Origin: Ipomoea triloba
Taxonomy: Eukaryota; Streptophyta; Magnoliopsida; Solanales; Convolvulaceae
Assembly: GCF_003576645.1 (NCBI RefSeq)
Contig: NC_044918.1
Span: 31,095,675-31,159,674 of the forward strand
Direction: 5' to 3'
Length of the DNA stretch: 64,000 nucleotides
Shown: positions 34,623 to 47,023 of the stretch, piece after piece
Layout of the letters: the number at the start of each line of letters is the position of its first letter
Numbering within the stretch: the first letter of the stretch is position 1
Position numbers and translations under genes: made by a program
Notes under the pieces: generated by a model
What the model was told of the DNA's origin: nothing
The model's input: only the letters and a program-made list of their open reading frames with translations
Database searches by the model: none

Positions 34623-34842
34623 CCCAATTTAAATACCATGGGACAGAATTGAAACTTCTATAAATTAACATTAGCGAGGATGCAATATAGTTAGAAAAAT
34701 TTGATCACCTTTTATAGTAAAAACACTACATTACCCACTTTAGTATACATAAATAATACAATGTTATACATATAAAAATAGATAAATATCGAAATATTTT
34801 AATTGGTAGGTAAATGTCGAAATATATAGATACATCAAAATA

Positions 34843-34876
<34 letters not shown>

Positions 34877-35627
34877 NAGGGTAAATGTAATACTTTTAAG
34901 GGAAAATACAATACTTTTACATTTCGATTTAAAAGTATTACATTTTTCCTCAAAAGTATTATATTTGCCCTTATAAGTGAGATGCACTTGTCAACATTAC
35001 TTATTATGAAAAATGTATTACTTTTTCTCTTATAAGTAACAAAAATTGTATTTTTGATTATTGTTATATTTGAGCATATAAGTGTGAGATTTGCACATAT
35101 AAGTATGATATTTGCATGGTACCTTGACCCGACCCGACCCGTCTCACAAACAAGGATCCGTGAGACGGTCTCACACAAGTNTTATATTTGCCCTTATAAG
35201 TGAGATGCACTTGTCAACATTACTTATTATGAAAAATGTATTACTTTTTCTCTTATAAGTAACAAAAATTGTATTTTTGATTATTGTTATATTTGAGCAT
35301 ATAAGTGTGAGATTTGCACATATAAGTATGATATTTGCATGGTACCTTGACCCGACCCGACCCGTCTCACAAACAAGGATCCGTGAGACGGTCTCACACA
35401 AGTGTGACCCAATTTAAATACCATGGGACAGAATTGAAACTTCTATAAATTAACATTAGCGAGGATGCAATATAGTTAGAAAAATTTGATCACCTTTTAT
35501 AGTAAAAACACTACATTACCCACTTTAGTATACATAAATAATACAATGTTATACATATAAAAATAGATAAATATCGAAATATTTTAATTGGTAGGTAAAT
35601 GTCGAAATATATAGATACATCAAAATA

Positions 35628-35692
<65 letters not shown>
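34579..35692. repeat. Redundant contig ends separated by single Ns
   Basis: Block 34579-34876 repeats at 35363-35660 (offset 784). Block 34959-35180 repeats at 35182-35403 (offset 223). Single Ns sit exactly at the block edges, 34877 and 35181, and two edges fall in (AT)n. The copies look identical. This layout is better explained by unmerged overlapping contigs or haplotypes than by real duplication. Confidence 0.8.
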
Positions 35693-35698
<6 letters not shown>

Positions 35699-35779
35699 TT
35701 ATTTATTTATATTGATACATTTAATTCTTGACATCCTTTTAGTCCTCATTTTAACCAGTTTTGCTAACAAAGTGTTTTA

Positions 35780-36860
35780 ACTTAAGTAGAATCTATGACT
35801 TGTTTGTGTGATTTGATGTTCTTAGATAAAATGGGTTACAACGAGTCATTAGGATGCTTTTTGGAGCATAATGAAACAAGTTTGGAAGCCAAGATGTCAC
35901 TCAAGGAGGATCGGCGCAGCGGGACACGAAGTGGGAGAGAAAGCTGGAAAAATGACCTCACACGGCCTCACACAGGGTCGTGTGCAAGGCCGTTTGCCCC
36001 GGCCTGTCGCCAATTTTCTCTGCAGCGACACCACACTGCCGTGTGGGAGGCCGTTTGCTCTGATTTCTGCACAATATTTAAGCTAATTTTCTGCATTTTG
36101 TGCCGAAGTTCGAACCATAGCTAGCTTAGAACTACTTTTCCTCATTTCCATAGCATTTATTAGTCTAGAATAGCTTAGATATATACTTTGAAACACTTGG
36201 GAGCATTTATTTCAAGGATTTAGAGTAGATTACAACAAATCTTCTTCACCATTTAATAATAAAACTCTCATTTCCTCTTCTTCATCTCTTCTTTACTTTT
36301 CTTGTGCACTTATGATTTCTTTGCTTGAAATTACTATGCTTACCTTGCAAATGAGTGAGTAGTCCTTTATTTGGGTTAGATTAGGTGTTTATTGATTCTA
36401 TTGATGCTATTTATGTGATTATTGTATAAAGGGGATGAACACTAATTTAGGGTTCTTGAGTTTGAGTTGGGTTTTAATTCTATCTTCCAATGATTATTGC
36501 GCAGTGATTGTTGTACGCTTGTCTTTGGAAAGTCTTTCGTCACAATGTGAATTGGATGGAAGACTTGAGCCTTCCCAATCTCAAACCCAATTTCCATTCT
36601 ATGGAAATAGGAGTAGATTGGGGCTTACAAAGCTTTTGTTCTTAAAGAATTTGGGTTGATTCACTATGGAAATGGGGCAACCCTTGTTCTAATTCCACAT
36701 GGATTCTTTTGTGCTTGCCTCAAGAACCTAGGGTTAATGTTCTTCCCCAATCTAAGTGTCAAATGCATTAATAGAGTAATTAATACACCTAATTTAACTC
36801 ACCTTTCCCAATTGAATTATCCCCTAGTTTTAATCTTGTTTTCCCCCTCTGGATCCGTGC
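35780..36860 (+). repeat. Dispersed repeat X, related to 42.2-43.9 kb
   Basis: Non-coding. It carries cacacggcctcacacagggt and gtgcaaggccgtttgccc near the start and later ctagggttaatgttcttccc, aatttgggttgattcac and ccaatctcaaacccaatttcc. The same landmarks occur in reverse complement at 42.4-42.8 kb. The two are copies of one element in opposite orientations, possibly a large LTR or LARD. Confidence 0.55.
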
Positions 36861-37320
36861 CTGGTCTCGTTCAAAAACAATGGTTTTTAATCGTTGTCTT
36901 ATATATCAAAGACAATGGTTAAAAACTATGGTCTATAGACTGTTCTTGTAATAAGTCTCGCTCAAACTTATATATTAAAGACAACAGTTAAAAAATGTTG
37001 TCTATAAATTGTTGTTATTGAAGCTGGTGTTGTTGTAAGTCTCGCTCAAAGACAACGGTTTGAAATCGTTGTCTTATCTGTCAAATATAACGGTTAAAAC
37101 GACGGTGGTTTGGTTAAATCGTTGTCTTTGGATTATTGTTGAAGCCAGTGTTACGTTGTTGTAGATCTTGCTCAAAGAAAACAGTTTAAAATTGTTATCT
37201 TATATATCAATGACAACAGTTAAAAATCTCAATTGTTGAAGAAAGTGTTATTAAAGACCTCGTTCAAAGACAATGGGACAACGGTTAAAACAACAACCTT
37301 TTTTTTTCCGTTGTCATACT
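36861..37320. repeat. CACTA-like subterminal tandem repeats
   Basis: About four units of 110-130 bp with gtctcgctcaaagacaacgg, ttaaaaaccgttgtct-like inverted words and ttgttgtaagtctcg. This aagacaacggtt/aaccgttgtctt pattern is typical of subterminal regions of plant CACTA elements. Together with 32613 it may mark two ends of one disrupted element. Confidence 0.45.
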
Positions 37321-38957
37321 TTTAAGCATATGCAATAATAATAGGTTATCCAAACATAACAAATATCAAAGGTAAAGAACGTCATAATACAAATAAGTTA
37401 AACACTTTAAAATACACAACAATTCACTTGATCAGAACAAATTACATAAATAAATAGCCCAAATTGCTGGTTAATAAAAAGGTTGCCAGTTTAACCTTGC
37501 TGATTATGGCTTTCAACATGGAAAATGGGCAAGAAACATCATAAGTCTGTATCAACAACTCTAAAAAAAAAATAGAACATTTTTTGCACGGTAATATAAC
37601 TTGTGCACTTATAGTATAAATCAATGCATCTATATTAAATAACTTATGCACTTGTAGTGTAAAAATTGTGAACATCAAAGTTAGAAACATTTACCAAAAT
37701 GTTACCGTATTTTTTTAACGTATAGTCCTATATGCACTTGCAGTATAAAATCTATGCACATATAGAACAAATTAAAACTTGTGCACTTCATAATTATTAC
37801 TCTTTGCACACACTCGTAGTATAACCTTGTGCACTTGTACTCTTGTAGTATGAAATTTAAGCACATACAGTAAAGAACTTATGCATTTGTAGTGTAAAAA
37901 TTGTGCATTTCAAAGTTAGAAAAATTTGTCAAGATGTCACCGCATTTTTTTTTCTTTCAATTCAAGGTTAATCTGAACTAGATCGATATAATGGCACAGA
38001 TTTTACCTTATTCAGGTCTCTTTTTATTTGATCCTATGTGTGTGTGGATTAAGGGTCAAAGTATTAAAACTCAACTATTTGTTGCCTGATTTTCAAGTGA
38101 AACTGGGTTATGGGAACTCGCATAATTGTGGCGTCTTCGCTAGCTGCATAACCAGGCCAAGTCAAGTCAAGTCCATGTATCAATAGTTTTGCTTTAGGTT
38201 TGATTTTCAGCTTACATCTGCCGCACATGATTTTTGGTACGAAACATGAAGGCCCGTCGAAATTTCCAAAAGGTACAACAAAGCGCGTAGGCCATGCGTA
38301 CCTCCAACACAAATAATGGAGCTCAATTGGTTACCAGATAATTCCTTTTTGTCTAATCTTCTGCCGTGGGTCCAACAATAACCCGGTTACGGATTAAATA
38401 ATGTAACCACATATAAATTCACGTATAGAATAGAATAGGGGAGTTAGTGGAATTTTATTGCTTGGGTATTTTTTAATTGGGAATTGATGTATCACGAAAG
38501 TGAGGTAGTTTTTAACTTCGACTTGAGTTTGCTTGATGATGAAAGTAGCTTGTAATTTCGAGTTTTAAATGTGCAACCTTTGGATTCCCAATTTGGTATT
38601 TTTCTTTCTCAATCCCGTAGGTTTCTTCCAGGCCTGGTCCTATCATTTTATAGGCCCATGGCGTAGCAATAAAAATGGGCCCTATATTAAATTAATATAT
38701 ATTTTTATAACTAAAATTTAAATTAAATAAGAAAAAAGTACTAATGTCAAATAACTTGAAATAAGATTCACAAGTTTTTAACAATTATACATACACATAA
38801 AAACAATTTTAGATGCATTCCTAAATAAAATATAATCAATAACCACATCAGTGCTTTCAAAAATAAAGAATTATAGTTTATAAAAACGAATAAATAATTT
38901 AAAACCAAATGAACTTATAGAGAATCAAACTATTATTATAATAAACAATAAAGTAAT
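37321..38957. other. Intergenic, minisatellite-like words, no gene
   Basis: 37540-37930 repeats acttgtagtgtaaaaattgtgcac-type words, another minisatellite of the kind seen in the E elements. 38060-38340 has an open minus frame of 82 codons without a recognised family. 38628-38700 carries aggcctggtcctatc and taggcccatgg, an hAT-like end. Confidence 0.4.
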
Positions 38958-40910
38958 TTGCCAAACACCTTGTGCTCAGATGGCACCTCTGTGGCTCTCC
39001 TTGGTTCAAAAACGACGTTGTTTCTTTAGGCAAAGGAACGGTTGCCGTTATACTTAACTACAGTGTATCTATAGTGAAACTGAATAACATGTCTCACAAA
39101 TTGAGTGTATATTGTCAAATGAAATTGTAGTTGAATTAGAATTATATTTTAGTTGTGCTGTAATAAAACTATAGTGTATCTAAAATGAAACTGAATAAAA
39201 GGTGTCATATATTGAGTGTATATTGTCAAATGAAATTGTAATTGAATTAAAAAAAGATAGTTTAGTTGTGTTGTAATTGATGAGGATTATTACCCGAGAA
39301 TCGTGATCGTATGACGGTCCGTCCCTGAACCGGAGAGGATGGCAAGACCAGACCTCGCACCAACCAGTCTATCCGACCTATAACCTCCCGACCACCCTCC
39401 CTGGAGGGCGTGCAGAGCACGATTGATAATAGCCTCTCGGGATTGACCGATCAAGCCTTCTTATCTTGGAGCACCTTATCCTCCATTGTGTCCCATAATC
39501 ACCAGACTTGGATAAAAGACGATGGGCCTGCGTCTTGCCTCGTGCATGGCCTCCAAGCGGTGGTGTTCATGCTATAAGATCGTCACCTATCCCCTGACAC
39601 GCTATAAATATCGCATTTAATGCTAGAAAGATGACTTTTGGCTGTTTTCTATCTCAAATAGCTAAATGGCCCGGGAACCTTTGACCCACTATCACGTTGA
39701 CCGGGCTAAACACTTAGGGTACTATATTTTGTATTCGATTCATAATCAATAAAGTATACTTCACCGTATCTTGACTGTAAGGACCATGTATTTACATTAT
39801 CATTTTTGGTGCTATCTGTGGGGACACGACACGAGATAAGCCAATCAACATCTCTACCCCTCCCCTTTCACCATGTACCCTTATATGGATTTCTTTAACG
39901 ATTAAGAGGGCCAAGATGACAGTCCCGATCTTCGGTCTCGCCTCAGTTCACGCTTGGAGCCCAATAATATGGCAGGGGTGCTCCCACTCAATCCAATTAA
40001 AATCATTCAGCAAGGGCCGGCATTCTCGGCGACCGCCGCTGGGCAGATGCCCTTCCAGTACCCAATGTATCCGTGATGTTGCAAAGATGGCCTTGGGACT
40101 GAATGATCAGGACGCTGCCACCGTGTTTAGCCGAAAGGGCTTAAACCGAAAATAAGAATCAGAATAGCTCGATGGTGCATGAAAGGCCGTGTCGAGCGCA
40201 AATTTGGGAAAAACAGGCTAATATTCTATGGCCATTAGGGCTGATCTGCCTGGGGAGAACCTCGTAATACTCATGAAGGCCAGAAGAAAGGGTTGAAAGG
40301 GAAAGGTGAGCGGAGCCCTGAGAGAATCAAGGTGGCCCCCGAGCCAGTCCCCTTGTGTCCTATCCATGATGTTGCCTTTTGACCGACAAACGTTGAACTT
40401 GACCCGACAGGTCAAGAGGCGGAGATTTCCTCGACCTTGGCCCGAGTAAGAAGGCAGTTGTGTTGGCCCAGGCCGTCGCTATTTAAGAAATATTTTTTAG
40501 CTGAGGCCGAGAGCGAAGAATCGGGTGGCAGGTCGGCCAACCATGACAAGGCGTGGCGTACAACCCAAGGTGATTTTCCACGGCCAGAGGTCCTGACTTC
40601 TTCGACGATCAACGTGGCGGTAATAACTCGGGTCCTAACTTCACCCGTAGAAAGTGGTCGAATGATCGTCTAGGCGAGCGCTAGAAGACCGGGAGGGCTC
40701 GGTCGGTTCCCTCGAGAACGTCTCGACCTCGTGAATGACAAGTCATAAAAAGAGACTAAGAAGGAGCCTATCTCGACCGAGTCATCATAGTCCCGGGCTG
40801 AGGCGTTTTGGCTGTCTGAGTCGGACATGTCTTCATCTTAAAGGTAAGGGAAGACGTTTTAGAACAATGATGTTCGAGAAGGGTAAAGAGCAATGCCGGG
40901 CTCGGGTTAA

Positions 40911-41666
40911 TCTATACTATATATAAAAACAATATCCTCCTCCAAAATTTTCCCGCCCAAACGTAGGGGCATTTTAGTAATATAGTAATTATTATGATAG
41001 AATAATATTAATTATAATTGGTTATAATAGAATAATATTAATTATAATTGGTTATAATTCATTATTAGTAATATGATAATTATTATGATAGAATAATATT
41101 AATTATAATTGGTTATTATGGTAATATTATAATTATAATTATAATTATAATAATTATAATTAGTAATATTGTATCTACCATATATATAGTAAAGTAACTT
41201 TTTAAATATTAGAATTGTTTATAATTTCATCAATGATTTTAGGATGTTTTTTCCACATAGAAAATATTATAAACCATTATAAATACTATTAAATATTTTA
41301 CAAAGTCAAATCCCTTATATTGTATTATACAAATCCTATATGTTTGCTAATAAGGTGGGTAGTGTATATATAGGGGGTGAATAATAAAAATAGGAGTCAC
41401 AAAATGGTCTCACAAGTTATTGAAAAAGAACTTTTAATGCATAAAACGGCCACGTGATATAAATCATGTTACATATCAAATTTTTTAAAATAAATGCAAT
41501 CAAATGAGTCATATATTATTGATACTTTTGCATTGATCTTATAATCAAATAAACATATACTCTCAAATATTATAAATTATAATTATTTATAGATTAACCT
41601 TAAATTTTATTATTTAGATATATAATATATAAAATTAATCTGTGTATTGCACGGGTAATTTACTAG
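40911..41666 (+). mobile_element. Helitron nested in the Gypsy-like element, 756 bp
   Basis: 5' TCTATACTATATATAAAAAC after A. 3' end ttgcacgggtaatttactag before T. The terminal hairpin is weak (ctgtgtattgcacgg). It is far more AT-rich than its GC-rich host, which confirms it as an insert. Contains aataatattaattataattgg in several copies. Confidence 0.75.
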
Positions 41667-42198
41667 TTATCAATAAAACTAAGAAAGAAATATGAGCACG
41701 AGAAAAGAGCTGTACCGATGAATTCCCTCTTGCCGCTGGAAAAGCAAAGGCCACCGTATACTTCGATCTCGAGAGTAGTTGATCGGGAAGCTCCGGTCTT
41801 AGACAACAGAAAGCGTGAAGCAGAGGGCTTCGCGGCGCCCGCTATTTATAAGAGGCCCAAGGGAGGGAAAAATGTTTCAAATTCTAAACCCTACCACGAG
41901 CCCCGATGGAGCTTTAAAACTTGCCACGTGCCATCGAGCGATGAGTTGAGGTTACATTACCCTAGTACGCCCGCGTCACCTGGAATTCTATATCGGCCTC
42001 AGCTGCTAGAGCTCGTTAGCCCGGACCCTTCCTCCTAGGCCATCGTCAGGACTCGGGCTAGGGGAGCTACTCGATGGGGATTATTACCCGAGAATCGCAC
42101 TCGTATGACCTATAACCTCCTGACCACCCTCCATGGAGAGTATGGCAAGATTGGACCTCTCATCAACCGGTCTATCCGACCTATAACCTCCCGACCAC

Positions 42199-43890
42199 TG
42201 ACGTGTAGCAAAAATGAGTGATGGTGTGTGTACGGGTGTGAAATGTCGTTCTGCTGAGGATTGAGGGTTATGGCATGTAATATGCAATCACAAAACTAGG
42301 CACTAGCACAAGGAAATCAACAAGAAACTAAGCAAACGACAACAAGGTAGAACAAACACATATAAACAATAGATGAGTGAAAAATAAAGAAATATGACTC
42401 AAGTTAGGGCCATTACCATCTAGATGCTTTAACCCTTAAGTTTGGGGGAAGAACATTAACCCTAGGTTCTTGAGGTAAGCACTAAAGAATCCAAGTTTCC
42501 ACAAGGATTAGAACAAAAATTGCCCCATTTTCATGGTGTATCAACCCAAATTCTTGAAGAACAAAAGCTATTTAATCCTCAAATCTACCCCTATTTCCAT
42601 AGAAGATAAAATGGGTTTGAGATTGGGTTGGCTCAAGTCTCCTATCCAATTCCCATTGAGATGGAAGACTTTCCAAATACAAACAACAATCATTGTACAC
42701 TAATCATTGAAAGATAGAAATAAACCCAATTCAAACTCAAGAACCCTAGGTGAGTTTCTTCCCCTTTTTCACAATAATCAAAACCTAAGCATCAAAATAG
42801 ATAATACAACCCTAACTCAAGCCCATAAACTAACTACTCATGATTAAATAGCATAAAGAACACAAAAACACAAGTAATAAACATAAATCTTGATAAAGAA
42901 AAGAGATAAGGGAAAGAAAGCTTCTCTATTGAAATGGGTGGAAGAATCTTGAAATCTAAGCTTCAAATCCAAGATTACAAGCTCCAAAAGTGTTAAAATA
43001 CATAGATCTAAGCCTAATCTAACCTAAAAATATAAAAGCGAGTGAATGGGAGTCTTTAGGGTTCAACCATGGGTCAAAACCGAGTTCAAAATGCTCAAAA
43101 AAAGCTTAAATAATTGCAGAGCAGGTGCGAAACGGCCACCCACATGCCCATTTCGATCAGTGCCCATTTCATTTTGGCCGAATTACAGTGCATTTCTCAC
43201 TATGTAAGCAGAATTCTGTGACTCTGTTTTGACTTCTAGGCTATTTTTCACCCTCAAAACCATTTTATTGGCCTTTTTGTAGTCTTCAACAAAGTTGTAG
43301 AACTTCAAGTTGGCTGTCAAATGGCGCAGGAATCACCTCAATTGGACATTCCTAGGCTGAGATATGGTCAAAATACCGAACAGTGGCAGATTTGGACGAA
43401 ATCTATAAGTTTGGACAATTTTGACCCATTTGGCTTCCTTTTTAAGCTTTAATGTCTTCATGATAGTTGTAGCCCTTTGAGTCTTCGTTCCAATGGCATA
43501 AGAATCACTCAATTTAGATATTTATAGGCCGAGATATCGTCCAATCACTAAGACGTCGACGTGCAGAAATTTCACACCTTGACCTTTTGCTTCTCTTTCG
43601 TTTTAGTTTGCCCAAATGACCAATATCATTGAAAATTCAACTCTTAGGCTCCCTTGGAAGTGTTGCACCCATCTCCATAGTTTCTCCTTGGCTCTCATTG
43701 ACTCCAAATGCATCCAAAATATTCCTTTTGACTTAGTTCCCTTCAAAATGCATGAAAATATTCATCTTTGCTTCCAAATCCAAAATCCTTGCAAAACAAC
43801 ACAATTTAGTCATATTCTCATTAAATTTGGAATGGTCTATAAGAAAAATAGCTTAGTGAAAGGGAGGAAAATACATACAAATGAGCACTT
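42199..43890 (-). mobile_element. Element Y inserted in the Gypsy-like 3' LTR
   Basis: The LTR is interrupted at cccgACCAC and resumes at ACCACcctccctgg (43891-), giving a 5-bp TSD, ACCAC. The insert starts tgacgtgtagcaaaaatg. It is the reverse-oriented relative of repeat X (35.78-36.86 kb), sharing taccctaggttcttgag-type and gattgggttggctcaag-type words. It has no coding frame. Large size and 5-bp TSD suggest a LARD or large solo LTR. Confidence 0.6.
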
Positions 43891-44949
43891 ATTAACCACC
43901 CTCCCTGGAGGCGCGTGCAGAGCACGATTCATAATAGCCTCTCGGGATTGACCAGCCTGACCTTCTTACCTTGGAGCACGTTCTCCTCCATCGTGGCCCA
44001 TAATCACTAGGCACTTGGATAAAAGATGATGGGTCTGAGTCTGGCCCTGTGCATGGCCTCCACGCGGTATTCATGCTGTAAGACCGACACTTGTCTCCTG
44101 ACACTCTATAAATATCGCATTTAATGATGGAAAGATGACTTTTGGTTGTTTTCTCTCTTAAATAGCTAAATAGCTCGGGAACCTCTGACCTGTTGTCATG
44201 TTGATCGGGCTAGACACTTAGAGTACTACGGCTTGTATCCGGTTCATAATCAATAAAATATACTTGACCGTATCTTGACTGTACGACTCCGTATTTACAA
44301 TATCAATAATGAAACTATAATATGTATAAAATGAAACTGAATAACATGTCTCACATATTGAGTGTATATTATCAAATGAAACCGTAGTTATATCAAAGTG
44401 ATACTTTAGTTGTGTTGTAATGAAACTACAATGCATATAAAATGAAATTTATTAACAGTTTCACATATATATTTGAATGTATATTATCCAACAAAACTGT
44501 AGTTGAATTAGAATTATACTTTAGTAGTGTTGTAATAAAATTATAGTGTGTATAAAATGAAATATAATTTAATAACATGTCTCACATATTGAGTGTATAT
44601 AATGTCAAATTAAATTGTAGTTTGAAACAAAATGATACTTTAATTGTACTAAAATGAAACTACAGTGTATATAAAATATATATAAAATAAAACTAAACAT
44701 GATAAATATAGAATTAATTGAATGAAACATGTATAGTTTCTTTTCATTAAAAAAAGTGGCACCATTTTAGACCATGGTCAACACTCAACAGTAACATTTG
44801 CCGAGAATTATCACCCCATTAATCCATTATTTAATCTAATTGAACGACTGTTGACCGTAGAATAGTCGTATTGACTTAGGTTGACCAAGTAGCTTCCTCC
44901 TGAGTTCTAAGTTCTAACCTCCTCAGTCCTCACACTCCCTCCTTATCAC

Positions 44950-45062
44950 ACTTCACACATAAATAATGCGCCCCCCTAAAGCTAAAACTCCACTCAATTT
45001 TCTCCCCTCTCTCTCTCTCCCCCTCATCATCCCATCTCTTTAGAGAGAAAGAAAGAGTAGCC
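44950..45062 (+). promoter_or_regulatory. Probable core promoter and 5' leader of the HIPP gene
   Basis: A TATA-like cataaataat at about 44958 is followed by a pyrimidine-rich leader (tctcccctctctctctctcc, 45000-45020) as in many plant 5' UTRs. The start codon is about 130 bp downstream of the TATA-like box. Confidence 0.4.
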
Positions 45063-45092
45063 CGAGGCTGCTTCTTAGCTCCCTCAATCAAA

Positions 45093-45802
45093 ATGATGGT
45101 TAGCTCTCTTTCACTTTAATTATACTCTCTTTCATATATGCTTTATGTGCGGATAGAATTTCGATGAGATCTAACAAAATTCTTCATTGATTTGAGTAAG
45201 ATTTTGATGGATGGTATGTTAATTAGTTGTAGCTCACTGTTTTAATTTGTTAATTGGCACAGAAAGTGGTGTTGAAGCTGGATTACAAGGATGAAAAAAC
45301 GAAGCAAAAGGCGATGAAAAAGGTGTCAAGCCTTGACGGAGTGGAATCCATCTCGATAGACAAGGACCAGAAACTAACGGTGACAGGGAGCATAGACGCG
45401 GTGTCAATTGTGGGCAAGCTGAGGAAGATCTGCAACACAGATATCGTGTCTGTGGGCCCAAAGGAGGCGGAGAAGAAGAAGGACGATGGGAAGAAAGATG
45501 AGGGCAAGAAAGATGATAAGAAGGGCGGCGGCGATGACAAGAAAAAAGATGATAATAAGAAGGGCGGCGGCGAGGACAAGAAAAAAGATGAAGCGGCGGC
45601 GAAGCCAGCTGTTCCAGTTCCACAGCAATATTATTATTACCATCAACAACAACATCCTTATTATCATCAACAACAACAACATCCTTATTATAATCAACAG
45701 TACCCACAGCCCTATTCCCATCCTGCAGCGTATTATAACAACTCCTATGGCTACAATAACAGGACTGTGGAAGAAGATCCAAACGCCTGTGTTATTTGCT
45801 AA
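45093..45802 (+). CDS. HIPP: Heavy-metal-associated isoprenylated plant protein (HIPP)
   Basis: Two exons: 45093-45098 (ATGATG) and 45263-45802, joined over a 164-bp GT-AG phase-0 intron, giving 181 residues starting MMKVVLKLDYKDEK. Residues ~3-68 form an HMA fold (VSSLDGVESISID, KLTVTGSID, IVSVGP). The MxCxxC metal-binding motif is absent: the loop reads LDYKDEKTKQ. Residues ~70-115 are Lys/Asp/Gly-rich, and ~120-170 are rich in Gln, Tyr, His and Pro. The C-terminus is CVIC, a CaaX box for isoprenylation, which would place the protein at membranes or nucleus. HIPPs are tied to metal handling, stress and protein interaction; without CxxC, metal binding through the HMA is doubtful. The ATG choice follows the family pattern in which a tiny exon encodes the first residues. 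Confidence 0.93.
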
Positions 45803-46380
45803 TTTCTGCAGATCCAAATTTATCTTATATAATGCAGATTGTCTTAATTTCTCTCTCAATCTCTTTCTGTTTGTTTATATTCTTAAATTTTGCTACGATG
45901 ATTTTTTATTGATATGATTTCAGTTCTGAAGTTTCATCGCCCTGTTGAGAGAACATGTAGCAGTAGAAAAAGTAAAATTCTGGGGTGGAAATAAAAGCAT
46001 TATGAAATACTGTAAAAAATATCGAGTTTTCATGAACAGTTCCTTTTGCAATTATTGTTTCAATGATTTTTGTCGTTTTTCCCTCTTGAACAATTTCATT
46101 TTCTTTTTTAATTTTAAACATTTTTTGTTGTGGTGTTAATTAATTCCACTAAAAATATCTCAACTCAGCTGCACTACCAATCTTGTAGATGTTGTAAGTC
46201 AATTACGCTTAATCACTTTTCAATTACGCTTAATCACAAAGTTGATTGCCATATCCTAATGTCCATATGTCCATACCTAAATTTTAAACTGTAGCTATTT
46301 AATCTATTCCTAAATCTGGTGGTGTTTTGCTATTTTATTGTAGTGTTGATTTTATGTTTGATTTGGCTAATGAATTGACA
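45803..46380. other. HIPP 3' flank, no further gene
   Basis: The T-rich region 45830-45930 suits a 3' UTR. Beyond it no coding signal is seen up to the MITE at 46381. Confidence 0.45.
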
Positions 46381-46577
46381 GGGCGTTTGGTTGGGAGGAG
46401 AGAATTAGAGGGGAAAAGAATTGTAATTCGGTGGAATTGCAATTCAATGAATAAAGTAGGAATTGAAATTTTTGGTATGCAGAAATAAGAGTACAGGGAA
46501 TTGAAAGGTAAGAAGTGACAAAATGACTAAAATGCCCTTATGTTGTGGTAGATGATGTAGTAATAGTAGTAGTAGTA

Positions 46578-46612
<35 letters not shown>

Positions 46613-46712
46613 TCTTTCAAATAATAATAATAATAATAATAATAACATAATAAGTATAATAATAATACTTCATTCAAATAATAATAATAATAATAATTCT
46701 TTCAAAATAATC

Positions 46713-46753
<41 letters not shown>

Positions 46754-47023
46754 TCTTTCAAATTTTTTTTTTAAAAAAAAAAAAAGAAGACAAAGAGTAT
46801 GGGAGGAGGGGCAAAATTGTCTTTACACCAACAAATCGCCCCTCCTCTCCACCGAATTGCAATTCATGGGGGGTACCCCATGAATTGTAATTCACCATTT
46901 GGAGGGAATTGCAATTCTGCGGAATTGCAATTCCCTCTAACCAAACATTGTAATTTAGAAATTCACTTAATTGCAATTCAATGAATTGTAATTCCCCCCA
47001 AACTACGTCCAACCAAACAGGCC
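46381..47023. mobile_element. MITE with GGGCGTTTGGTTGG ends and (TAA)n core
   Basis: Starts GGGCGTTTGGTTGGG and ends CCAACCAAACAGGCC. Internal ggaattgcaattc and gaattgtaattc palindromes recur. The core 46565-46755 is (ATA/TAA)n with ttctttcaa interruptions. The TIR style resembles Tourist/PIF-Harbinger elements. A clean TSD is not visible. Confidence 0.65.

Larger units (their letters stand above)
39278..44305 (+). mobile_element. Degenerate Ty3/Gypsy-like LTR element with nested insertions
   Basis: LTR 1 is 39278-39802 (525 bp, TGATGAGGATTATTACCCG to ttacattatca). LTR 2 is 42072-44305 with a foreign insert. The flanks GTAAT and ATAAT fit a 5-bp TSD with one change. tttttggtgctatctgtggg follows LTR 1, a decayed TGGCGCC-type PBS region. 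The internal part (39803-42071) has no pol frame; 39916-40155 may be decayed gag. The last bases of the internal part, ggctaggggagctact, act as a polypurine tract. LTR 2 starts CGATGG, so its TG is mutated. Confidence 0.75.
38958..44815. repeat. Minisatellite tract (gaaactgtagtgtat words) split by Gypsy-like element
   Basis: 39008-39277 and 44306-44740 are two halves of one array of aaatgaaactgaataacatg and agtgtatattgtcaaatgaa. It begins after aacgacgttgtttc (39011) and ends near agaccatggtcaacac (44770). A sister array lies at 58.02-59.09 kb. Confidence 0.6.

Noticed and set aside
35795..36124. 109-codon + frame
   Set aside because: Lies in dispersed repeat X, with no family motif and not conserved as a frame in relative Y.
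38064..38312. 82-codon minus frame
   Set aside because: No family similarity recognised and no splice partners. Left as uncertain intergenic DNA.
40085..42040. Several 65-106-codon frames in GC-rich DNA
   Set aside because: Low stop density reflects GC content of the decayed Gypsy-like internal region; no pol motifs.
45234..45859. Long minus-strand frames over the HIPP gene
   Set aside because: They are antisense shadows of the Lys-rich HIPP coding region. Ser/Leu/Pro-rich content mirrors the sense codons.
46444..46883. Frames rich in Leu/Asn/Ile
   Set aside because: Translations of the (TAA)n microsatellite inside a MITE.
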